Shown here: positions 36,533-47,400 of the stretch, in pieces
Layout: every line of letters starts with the position of its first letter
Numbering within the stretch: position 1 is the first letter of the stretch
DNA from: Podarcis raffonei
Taxonomy: Eukaryota > Chordata > Lepidosauria > Squamata > Lacertidae
DNA length: 64,000 bases
NCBI RefSeq assembly: GCF_027172205.1
Contig: NC_070614.1
Span: forward strand, 43,887,001-43,951,000
Direction of reading: 5' to 3'
Position numbers and translations under genes: made by a program
Notes under the pieces: model-generated
The model's input: only the letters and a program-made list of their open reading frames with translations
Database searches by the model: none
What the model was told of the DNA's origin: nothing

Positions 36533-36689
36533 TGTTCTTAGCTCTGCATTATTTTTTTGCCATTTTGGTGGCATTGTTGGTAGCAGAACCACTGAAAGGA
36601 ACATTGAAGGGCTAAGAGGAAATGCATCACTTTGAAAAAGAGAACACAGATTTGCATAGGAATATCTTGATTTATATGTCTAGAAACAG

Positions 36690-36965
36690 ATCTAACTCCA
36701 AGGGTCTTCTGGCGGTTCCCTCTCTTCAAGAAGTGAGGTTGCAGGGAACCAGGCAAAGGACCTTCTCAGTAGTGGCAGCAGATGTCAAAGAGATAAGTAA
36801 TGATACAACCATTGGAAGACATCTGAAGGCAGCCCTGTATACAGAAGATTTTAATGTTTAGTGTTTTATTATGTTTTTGCATATGCTGGAAGCCAGCCAG
36901 AGTGGCTGGGCAACCCAGTCAGATGGGTGGGGCATAATAATAATAATAATAATTAATAATAATAA
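36690..36965 (+). mobile_element. L2-like LINE 3' end with (TAA)n tail
   Basis: Encodes a C-terminal phrase ([20 protein letters not shown]) related to 45535-45857 and 55055-55395, then 'agccagagtggctgggcaa' and a TAA run. The 5' part is missing. Assignment to L2 rather than another CR1-group clade is inferred. Confidence 0.6.
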
Positions 36966-37207
36966 TACAGTCAAACCGTGGTTGTCAAACGTAATCCGTT
37001 CCAGAAGCCCATTTGGCTTACGAAACGTTCGACAACAGAATCACTGCTTCTGATTCATTGCAGGAGCTTCCTGCACTCAAGCAGAAACCACGACGGACGT
37101 TAGGCTTCTGAAAAACATCTGAAAACTGGAGCATTTACTTCCAGGTTTTACTTCCCTAACCGAATCATTCAAAAACAAAGCCGTTCAGGAGCCAAGGTTT
37201 GACTGTA
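36966..37207. mobile_element. MITE, TA target site, tacagtcaaacc ends
   Basis: Left end tacagtcaaaccgtggttgt, right end ccaaggtttgactgta. It sits directly in the (TAA)n tail of the LINE at 36690-36965, which supplied the TA target. Confidence 0.7.
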
Positions 37208-40047
37208 CAATGATTTAAATAGAAATACCACACCCTCCAACATGTCAGAGGAAAATTGGGATGTGCGCCTTTTGGTGTCGTGCTGCCAAAGTTTTGTCAG
37301 TGTGCTGAGAGGGGCAGGGGGCAGACAGCAGCACACTGATTGGTGGATGAGAGTCAAGCAGAGGGATGGATATAAAAATAGGAAAAGGTGTACAGTGATA
37401 ATACAACCTAAACTTCTGGTAAACAGCTAAAGACTCTGAATCTCTATGGCTCAGAACTGTGCCACTGTGACTCTTAGCCACTCGATGATGAACCCCCGCC
37501 TCCTCCTCTATGGCACACTTTTGTGCTGAGACAGCGGAAAGCCAGTTTTTCTTTTTTTCTTTTAAAATCATTTTTTTCATTAAAAAATGTCAACATAAAA
37601 TACAAAAAAAGTCAAACTAATCTAAAGAGAAGGAAAGAATAAAGACAGAGCCATAGAAAGCACTGAAGAAATGAATAAGATAACAAAGGAAGAAAAAAAA
37701 TAACAGAAATAAAAGAAAAAAGGTAAAAAGGATTTCCAACTATCCATCTGTTAGTTAAATATACAATAGTTCTTCAAAACAGTTAAATGTTCAGTCCAAA
37801 TTAGTATTCAGATGCTCCCCCTCTGTTAGGTAATTTCCCAGTCTTTGATCCAGGGTGCTCCAGTTCATTATTTTTTTCCAGTGTGAAGTCCAAGTAAAAT
37901 TCTCCAAATAATATTATAATAGTCTACAATAGTTCTCCTCTAGTCCAGCATCACAATGTTACCTTCAATATTAGGAAACATTCAATCCGTCTTATTTCCT
38001 CCAAGATTTCTTCACTGTGTTTATGTATTAGAGCACCAGTCTATAATTATTTGAGTATTACACTGCCCTTGATCCACACCCAAATCCATTTATCCTAGTC
38101 TCTTTTCATGCCAACCCTACTTATCCGTCCTTACTTGAAAAATTCAAATTTCCAGTTTTTCGATCGGAGGCCGGGAGTGGTGTTTGGTGTACTTCCTTTT
38201 TTAAAAAAATAATTTTTTATTAACCCGGCCAATCACATCAAATCAAACCACATCATATAAATTCCAAATTACAGAGCCGAATTTTAAAATTTTGTTGGGG
38301 GTCCCATATTTCAAGTTCCGAAGGGGAGGTTCCGATCCTCTTCTTGCTACTGCATTTATGTCCAAATCAGTCCAAATCAGTCCAAACAGATGTTCATAAT
38401 TCCATCCAGTCTTATCTTGCTATTTCCACATCACATCTTATTCATATATTTTCTCTTTATCCTTTAAGATCTCTTCTGATAGTCTCCTTAAGCCGATAAA
38501 CACCAATAATACTCCTGTGTGGATTTTCCCGTCTTTCCAGTCCTCAGTTCGAGATGGTTTCCATATATCAACGCCTTCATAAATAACGTCACTTTTTCCA
38601 TCATTAATTATAAAGCTGTCGCTCTTGAGTCCTCATCGAGGAGTTTCTCCCACAATATAAAAACAACTCCCTTTCTCTGTTTCTCCTCCCAGACTCAGTC
38701 CTCCGACAGCACTTCCCAAGATGGCGACGGCATTTTTAACTGCGTCACAGCAAAGCTCTTATACATTCCACGCTCTTCTTAAAACGTGCTTTGGTTTGAA
38801 AGTTTATCTCCACACGGCCTTAAATCCACAGCTTAAGTCCTTAAAGCGACATTTCTGACTCATGAGGGGGGAGGGGGATTCTTATTTATTTAATCACAAA
38901 AGGAACAAAAGGAAAGTTTTTTTTCCCCTCCCCCATCAGTCATTTGCTGTACCGTATCTTGACGTGTCTTCTCACAGTTTAATCTTGTCTTGTTTTCCAG
39001 AGATCTCTTCTGTTGCAGTCTTTTACTCCCCCTCTTTTCTTGAAATATGTGCATTTCCTTCTTCCAAATTGTTTCTTTTGAAGTTCTTGCAGCTAGTGGC
39101 GCGAATCAGAGACAGCGTCCAGGAGCGCCGAGATCCCACAGGAGGGCTTTGTGCCTAGTGCCCCCATCCCCTGAAAATTTGGGGGTGGTATCGGGCACAG
39201 CAGGCAAGGCAGTCCCATTCACCATCCTGAGTGGCTTAGGGAGGCTAATTTACTCCCATCATAGCCTCCAAATTACCTCGTGTGGGTCGGAGAGATGTTA
39301 ATGTCGGCCATCTTCCGATGCGCCCCCTAGTGGCCCCCCGGTGTTTGGTGTACACCCACACTGGGGTGGGCAAGCATGAGGGAGAGGCAGACAGGGGGCC
39401 AAGGAGAGGCGCCCATGTTCTGTAGTTGTAATGAGAACATGCTGATGGGGGGGCTGACATGATGGGGTAGCGTGGAAGACAGGCCTTCCCAACAACAGTA
39501 TTGCTGCAGGACAAGACAGGGCAGTAGTGAGATGGGGCAGGGCAAAGCTGGCACTCTTGACAGTTTGCCCTTGCAGCTGCAATCTTGCTGCCACTCTGCC
39601 CTATCCCTCCATCATCCGGATAAGGGTAAGCAAAGCCATTAGGGTGGCTCTGGACACTACCCTGCCTTGCCATCTGGTCTTGGAACACACAGTTTTGCTA
39701 AATCCTGTACTAAATCCTATACTGCAAACTGCCCTGTGTTCCCCAGAGGAAGGGTGGTATATAAAACAAACAAACAAACAAACAAACAAACAAACAAACA
39801 AACAAAGAGACAGACAGAGAGACAGACAGACAGAATAAATAAAAAAGGGAATGTGCACTCTTCTTCTTCTTCTTCTCCTTCTCCTTCTTCATTGATGAAT
39901 TTTCCAAAGCGGTGTACCATGAATTAAACAAGACTGGAAATTCAAATAAAAGCCCATCCTCTTTTTTAATTATTGTTTTATTTTTCTTACATGCTTAAAT
40001 GTGGAGAAATGACAAAATGTCTGATATTTGCATAGTTCCCTCTACTT
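37208..40047. other. Spacer upstream of the V2R fragment B, probably repeat-derived
   Basis: 38160-39300 on the minus strand has motifs such as 'ggaagatggccgacattaac' and 'gccgtcgccatcttgggaag' that recall an L1 5' region; this is a guess. The rest has AT-rich, repeat-like sequence and a microsatellite at 39773-39840. No V2R exon was recognised. Confidence 0.3.
39773..39840. repeat. (CAAA)n and (GACA)n compound microsatellite
   Basis: About 10 AAAC units followed by GACAGA-type units. Confidence 0.93.
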
Positions 40048-40377
40048 TTAGCTTGGAGAAGAGACTGAGAGGAGATATGAAGATAGCCGTCTTCAAACAT
40101 CCCGAGGCCTGTCACATGGAAGCTGGAGCAAGCTTGTTCTCTCCTGCTCTGGAGGGTGGGACTCGAACCAATAGCTTCAAGTTACAAGAAAGGAGATTCG
40201 AAATAAACATCTGGAAGAATTTTCTGAGAGTAGGAGCTGTTTGACAATGGAACTGATTTCCTTGGGAGGTTGTGGACTCTCCTTCCTTGGAGGTTTTAAG
40301 CAGAGGTTGGGTGGCCATCTGTCATGAATTCTATAGTTGAGATTCCTCCATTGCAGGAGGTTAGACCGGATGACCGG
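40048..40377 (+). mobile_element. CR1 LINE, 3' end fragment
   Basis: Matches the CR1 copy at 19876-20377: phrases for SLEKRLRGDMK, KLQERRFEINIWKNFL and the 3' 'ttgcaggaggttagaccgga'. It abuts the V2R coding sequence without the usual terminal repeats; the junction shares a few bases (accggga). Confidence 0.8.
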
Positions 40378-41740
40378 GACACTCCCATAGTCAAAGCCAA
40401 CAACTGCAACCTCTCCTACACTCTCCTCATCTCCCTCTTGTTCTCCTTCCTTTGTGCTTTGCTATTCATCGGTCGACCTGAGAAAGTGACATGTCTCCTT
40501 CGACAAACAGCTTTTGGCATCATCTTTTCAGTGGCAGTTTCTTGTGTGTTGGCCAAGACAATCATTGTGGTCCTTGCTTTCATGGTCACCAAACCAGGGT
40601 CCAGCATGAGGAAATGGGTGGGGAAACAACAGGCCACTTCCATTGTTCTTTCCTGCTCAATGATTCAAGCTGCTCTTTGTAATGTGTGGCTGGCAACTTC
40701 TCCCCCATTTCCAGCTTTAGACATGCATTCAATGAGTAAAGAAATTGTTCTGCAATGTAATGAAGGGTCAGTCACCATGTTCTACTGTGTCTTGGGGTTT
40801 ATGGGCTTGCTGGCCATTGTCAGCTTCTCTGTAGCCTTCCTAGCCAGGAAATTACCTGACAGCTTTAATGAAGCCAAGTTTATCACCTTCAGCATGCTGG
40901 TATTTTGTTGTTGTTTGTTTAGTCGTTTAGTCGTGTCCGACTCTTCGTGACCCCATGGACCAGAGCACGCCAGGCACCTCTGTCCTCCACTACCTCCCGC
41001 AGTTTGGTCAGACTCATGTTTGTGGCTTCGAGAACACTATCCAACCATCTCATCCTCTGTCGCCCCCTTCTCCTTGTGCCCTCCATCTTTCCCAGCATCA
41101 GTGTCTTCTCCAGGGAGTCTTCTCTTCTCATGAGGTGGCCAAAGTACTGGAGCCTCAGCTTCACGATCTGTCCTTCCAGTGAGCACTCAGGGCTGATTTC
41201 ATTAAGAATGGATGCGTTTGATCTTCTTGCAGTCCATGGGACTCTCAAGAGTCTTCTCCAGCACCATAATTCAAAAGCATCAATTCTTCGGCGATCAGCC
41301 TTCTTGATGGTCCAGCTCTCACTTCCATACATCACTACTGGGAAAACCATGGCTTTAACTATACGGACCTTTGTTGGCAAGGTGATGTCTCTACTTCTCA
41401 AGATGCTGTCTAGGCCTGTCATTGCCCTTCTCCCAAGAAGCAGGCGTCTTTTAATTTCGTGGCTGCTGTCACCATCTGCAGTGATCATGGAGCCCAAGAA
41501 AGTAAAATCTCTCACTGCCTCCATTTCTTCCCCTTCTATTTGCAGTGTATTTTGTAGTGTGTGGCTATCCTTTGTTCCAACTTAGTTAAGCACAAAAGGA
41601 AAATATATGGTGGCTGTGGAGATCTTCTCCATCTTGGCCTCCAGTGCTGGTTTACTAGGCTGTATATTTTCACCAAAATGTTATATTATTGTAGTGAAGC
41701 CTGAATTGAATAGCAAGGAGCAACTCAGAAGGAAGACTTG
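40378..41740 (+). pseudogene. V2R transmembrane exon fragment (gene B), broken
   Basis: Reads from [20 protein letters not shown] through membrane segments 2-7 to MLVFC, is split by the Bov-B insertion 40908-41546, then resumes at SVWLSFVPT and ends with the V2R C-terminus at about 41740. Compared with the intact exon of gene C it lacks about 180 nt at the start (cysteine-rich end and first membrane segment), where a CR1 piece abuts. After the insertion a TAC codon has become TAG, in the position of Y in [10 protein letters not shown]. It cannot encode a receptor. Downstream sequence continues near-identically to that after gene C, so B and C share a tandem duplication. Confidence 0.93.
40908..41546 (-). 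mobile_element. Bov-B (RTE) LINE, 3' end, inserted in a V2R exon
   Basis: The minus-strand frame encodes the RTE/Bov-B C-terminus (DFTFLGSMITADGDSSHEIK ... RRLLRVPWTARRSN ... RQRMRWLD ... [17 protein letters not shown]) without a stop. The 3' end at the left has 'tttagtcgtttagtcgtgtc'. gtattttg flanks it at 40900-40907 and 41547-41554. The insertion is 639 bp and 5'-truncated. Confidence 0.93.
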
Positions 41741-43299
41741 ACATATCTAAAATTCAGGGTCCCTCATCCATGTCATATTTTAATTAGAAGTGTGGTCTAT
41801 GTTACTTCTGTATTTTTTATATTCCTCAGCTAAATGCAAATGTAATTTTAACTGTTTGTGCCATATTGGAGTAATCCTTTTCAAATCTGTGATATATTCT
41901 TGTTCAATTCTCTTCACCAAATAAAATGCAAAGAGGGGAGGTGTGCATCTCTTAAAAGGGGTATTCCAGGGTGTGGCGGCACGGGGTGAGGCCAGGAGGG
42001 ACACACCTGTTTCATGCCTCTTGATTAGTTCCATGAGCTGGTAAACCCATGAAACTCATGCCAGCAAAAATTGTCATGTAAGTAGACTCCAGTTCCCCAT
42101 TATCATCACACTTTTGTAAGGTGAGGCGGTTGCTGTGAGAGAGGTGGCAGATCTGACCTCTAAGGAGTGTACCTCAGCCATTGCTGCCACTGTGGCAGCA
42201 GCGGAAGGTGATGCATTCTTTGGGTTCCAATTCTGCTTCCCCTGTGAATCCTGCCATTCAAGGCACTTGCCTCACCTTGCCTCATGGGTGGGCTGGCCCT
42301 GACTCAACCAGAGCATCAAAGTAATGTTAAGGCTCTTAGTAATTTTATTGAAATACACTTGGTGAGGCTTATAGCTTAATTGTTATTCTGATATGGCACA
42401 AGACTTGGTTTCGGCCAAAAACTCTTTACAGAGAGGCAATAACTGAAAACTCTCACTTCAACACACAGTGGAATAAACTGATTCCCCATAGAATGGCTAT
42501 TCGCTTTTCTTAAACCAGAAACCCACTCCAAGCCCCTTCCAGGAACTTTCATAATCTAGGTTGTTCTGCCTAGCTAACCCCTAATAAAGCCCTTTCCAGG
42601 TCCTAAGGTAATCCCTGTCTGAGCCATATCTGACACTTAAGACTTATCTAAGGACTTTCCAATTCCTATTTGACAGTTTAACCGTAAGGGTCTAACTTTT
42701 AACTCTCCATTCCTTCTTGACACACCAAAATAAAGATGCAATACTATTAATGGATGAATTCATGAATAAATAAATAAATAAATAAACAAAACAAAAACTT
42801 TCAAGCCAAATGTGGTTTCTATTGTGGCACTTTTCTTTTGAATATCTCATTATACCGAAGTCCTTTACTTTGGATGTCAGAGAATCATACAATTGTACAC
42901 TGGGAAGGGACCCCAGGGGTCATCTGCAATGCAGGAAACTCTCAGTCCATAGAGGCATCAGTATCTCTTGCTATTCCAGTGTGCTGGATTATGGTTTCTT
43001 CTGCAATGTCTCACAGAAACTGTAATTCTGAATAGGTGATTATCTCCCTTATAATTATCCAATTAACTGTGATTACATGCTATTTCTTCTTCAAGTCCCA
43101 AGTAATCATGAGTAAAACTACAAGACAGCGTGATTCTATAACTACCCCCTGTGCTACTCAGTGCTGGAAATTAAGAGGGTGAGGGCTTTGTAATTCTGAT
43201 CGTGGACATTTTAGATGGCACAGTCTGAGTCCCATATCATTCTGGGTGCGGCCGTTCAAATTAAGTTGTGAGACTCAGCACGGAACCCATTAAGGTATA
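41741..43299. other. Intergenic region between V2R B and C (repeat unit 1)
   Basis: Nearly identical to 51246-52786 between C and D. It includes a possible poly(A) hexamer (AATAAA at 41920-41925), a dispersed repeat at 42120-42300 and an antisense CR1 tail at about 42881-42940. It presumably holds the promoter of gene C, but no element was singled out. Confidence 0.5.
42881..42940 (-). repeat. CR1 LINE 3' terminal piece
   Basis: On the minus strand it reads gcattgcagatgacccctgg and ends in the gtatgattct-type CR1 end. A duplicate copy is at 52366-52427. Confidence 0.55.
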
Positions 43300-44428
43300 A
43301 TGTGGAGGCAAGAGAATAAGTGTGGAGAAGGAATTCTGTCATGGAAGATAGTGGCATTTACCGTTGTCATTTTGCCTCTGGTGGCACTGAAGACGCATGA
43401 CATCAAATGCAAAGTCAGCAACTCTCTTCCTATTCTTCACAAGTTTTACCAGCCTGGAGACTTCATCATTGCCAGCATTATAGCTCAGATATATAGATTT
43501 TACATGCCACTAAGTTTCGCAAAGCGCCCTGCTAATGACATCTTTGAAGACACGGTGTAAGGCTTTCCTTCTTTTTTTAAAAAAGTTATTTTGCAATGTC
43601 ATGTATTTGCCCTAGCTACACCACATTACCCTTGTGATGATCATGCTGTTTTATGCTTAGGAGTATTTGAGAATTTCCTGGTTGTAAGGAAGAAACTGTG
43701 AGAGAGCAGTGACCGGAGTTGAAGATTAATTTTTAATTTTGGTCCGTATTGGTTTTAAGGCAATGGAATGGAACAATATTTCATCATGCTTACCTAGATC
43801 AGAACCATTATACGGTAATAATGCATTGAACTGAATGGAAGTATATGTCATATTTTGTAGTAAATACACTGTCATACTGCATGAAACTCTATTTGCAGAG
43901 TGATGACCCAGATCTACCAGCATATCCTGGCCTTGATATTTGCTGTCAAGGAGATCAATGAAAACCCCCAGATTTTACCTAATGTCACCCTTGGTTTCCA
44001 TATCTATAATAGCTATTTCACTGCAAAATGGACCTATCATGCCTCACTGGAACTCTTCTCTAGACTGGGCAAATCAGCCCCCAACTACAAATGTGATATT
44101 CAGAACAATCCAGGAGCAGTCATTGGGGGACCTGTCTCTGAAGTCTGTCTCTACATGGCAGATATTCTGTCCATTTATAAGATTCCACAGGTAAGATATC
44201 AGCATGCAGGAAGAGAGGTTAACAAGCCATTTGCTCATCCCTTTCCTGGTAAACTTTTCTTTTTATCAGTTTTATTTCCAATGTTTTTTCCAGAAGCTCC
44301 AAGAATAAAGTATTTGAGGTTCCTGAGATTTTTCTGTAGCAAGTTCAGTGTCTGCCTTTTTCTCAGTGTCTCTGTATTTAGATCTTGCAGCAAGATCATG
44401 TTGTTGTTGTTGTTGTTGTTGTTGTTGA

Positions 44429-44462
<34 letters not shown>

Positions 44463-47400
44463 CACAGACCCCACTTTCACCGTGACAGCTTTCATAAATT
44501 TGCCATTAATGAGAAATCGGTCAAAGCAAATAATAATATCATGGGAAAAATACTGCATTTTTATTTGTTTTGTTGGGAGCTAGATGGCAATGCACAATTT
44601 CTATGTCTGACTGTTATGAGGATTTCTGGCATTTTTGTTGTCCATCATGTTAGTAAGAAATTTATTATATCTGCAGGGTCTCAGAATTTTAAATTAAAAG
44701 TCATCTCCTATTTTCTTTGCCATCCAATAGGTCAGTTAATGGTTTCTGACATTGTAGAAGAATTGTGTGTTTTTTCACACTCAGTTCTGTAGCTTCATTT
44801 GGAATGATTCCTAATTTTTGTGTTTTCTGGGTTAATTGTTCTGGATGAATTTTAATAGCAATAAAGGCTTTTCCTCACTCTGTAAATAAGAAGTGTAGAT
44901 TTTGTACTTTGTCATTAACTGCTTGCATCATTGTTGTTGCAGAAGTGATCTCTCTGTGTTCAGCTTTCTCTTCCTTGGCGACCATTTTGTGCACATTGTT
45001 CACAATCTCTTTCTCTGTATAAGATTATAGCAAAACTTACAGGAAGAGGAGACTCATATTTTTGATGTTTGATGTATTTGTTGGCAAGAACAAATAAATC
45101 CTTAGAAAGAGTAAAAGTTTTGTTTCATTTGATGAAATCAGTTATAAAGACAGGAGTCAGAGCTACTTAGCCAAAGGCTGGTAGTACTAGATTTAAATTA
45201 AGCAGGAGAGCAAAGGAGAAGGAATTCTTTTCCTATCAAACAGCTTGTTGAACATTAATATATGCCATGCAAGAACTCAAAATACAGAAGGGAAATTAAA
45301 TCAAGGCAAAACTAATGCCTTAAAGAGAGCATAGGGACAGATTGTGTCACAAACCACATGGCAGACTTTTCCCTTTTATTACAAAAGCTGCTTAAATTTG
45401 CAAGTTGGAAAGAAAGTGCACTGTACAAACCTTACTGCTGCCTCACTCCTTCCACTCACCTTTCCAAAACACCATAGAATCTCTGAGCACACTTGCCCTA
45501 CCCTGCTGGCCACTACTGAAAAATTGTTTGGCCCGGACACTGAGATCCAGCGTCGAGGGCCTTCTGGCGGTTCCCTCATTGCGAGAAGTGAGGTTACAGG
45601 GAACCAGACAGAGGGCCTTCTCGGTAGTGGCACCCACCCTGTGGAACGCCCCCCATTCAGATATGAAGGAAATAAGCAGCTATCTTCTTTTTAAAAGACA
45701 TCTGAAATCAGTCCTGTTTAGGGATGTTTTTAATATTTAATGCTGTATTGTTTTTAACACTTGATTGGAAGCTGCCCAGAGTGGCTGGGGAAACTCAGCC
45801 AGATGGGCAGGGTATGAATAATAAATTATTATTATTATTATTATTATTATTATTGGCAGCATCATATGTCTTCCCTAGAGAAATTATATGGGATTGGTCC
45901 TCTCCCCCACTTAACTTTTTAAATTTTCCATTAGATCATATATTGCTCTGCTGCTGTCCTAGATAAGAAAACTCAAGCTGCTTTCTATTACCAAGTGTTC
46001 CCAGATTTGAAGCTTCAATATAAAGCAATTCTCTGGATACTGTTATATTTCAAGTGGACATGGATTGGGGTTATTTCTGGGCAAGATGATAATGGAGAGA
46101 GGTTTGAACATAATATTATTTCCATGTTTGCCCAGAGAGGTATCTGCTTTGATTTCATAGTGAGAATTCCCAAAATGTCTTTTACAAATGATTTTGATGA
46201 CTTAATTGGAGAGGTATTTGAAATGAATGAAATTATTATGAGGAGCACTGTCAATGCATTGGTCATTCATGGTGAGATCGAGACCATGATCATCCTGAGG
46301 ATATTTTCCAGGGCTTCAGCATATGAGCTTATATCAACAAAGAGAACTGGTAAAGTGTGGATTTTGACAGGCGAGATAGATTTCACTTCCATTCCTCTTC
46401 AAAGAGATTGGGACATAGACTTCCTCCATGGTGCTATATCCTTTGCCATTCACTCCAGTGAGGTTGTAGGATTCCATAAATTTCTTCAGGTGAGAAACCC
46501 CACCTCAGAGAAAGCAGATGGCTTTGTTAGAGTCTTCTGGGAACAGGTCTTTGGGTGTTTCTTCCCCAACTCCATGGTAGACCTAGAGGATGAAGACCTC
46601 TGCAGTGGAGAGGAGAAGCTGGAGACTCTTCCTGCCTCTGTTTTTGAAATGAGCATGACTGGCCACAGCTACAGTGTCTTCACAGCTGCCTATGTGGTTG
46701 CACATGCTTTGCATGCCATGCATTCAAGTAGCTTCAAAAAAAGAATGAAAATGGATGAAGGAGTAAAATTCAAGAATGAACAGTTATGGAAGGTAATGTC
46801 CCAAGCGTGCTAAAAGTGGAGTAGAAATGATGATGGATCAGTCCAAAGGTTCCCCAAGGCAGCCAACCTGATACCTGTGGGAAGTGCTCAGTCAGGACAT
46901 TATGACAATAGGCCACTCCCAACAGTCTGGTGTTCAGAGGCACGATGCCCCTTTTTCTGGAGCAAGTATATAGTCATTGTGGCTAATAGCCATAGATATC
47001 CAATTTCTTCCTTGACTTTGTCTAATCTCCACTGCTCACCAGATGTAAAGGAATAAACAGAGAATCTAGATTCTTTGGAAGTTCAAAAGGTGATAATGAT
47101 AAGCATGGAGCAGGCTTTTTTTCTGCTTCTGCCCTCTACCACATCACGGTTGTAAATGTAGTAGTGGCTATACCATTCTGACCTTCTCCACTGCTGCCCT
47201 GTCACTTCCTTCATTAGTACCACTGTTACATTTTATTATTGTAGTTTATTACTGTATCTGTTTATTGTTGTACGTATCTCTCATTGTTCCTGCAAGAAGC
47301 TCAAGGCAGCCTATAGGGCTCTTTCCTATCCACATATATTTTTACTTGGTATAAAGCTTTTATACAGTTCAGTATACAAGTGGGAATGATAATCAGTCGT

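Noticed and set aside
39245-39688. Minus-strand frame of 147 codons rich in Pro, Ser and Cys
   Set aside because: No recognised domain, overlapping frames on both strands, and the area is probably repeat-derived.
40947-41585. Open frame of 212 codons on the plus strand
   Set aside because: It is the complement of the Bov-B reading frame; the meaningful frame is on the minus strand.
43900-44583. Extension of V2R exon 2 into a long frame with a leucine run
   Set aside because: The exon ends at a good donor at 44190; the rest is intron and a microsatellite. Exon length 292 matches the other V2R genes.
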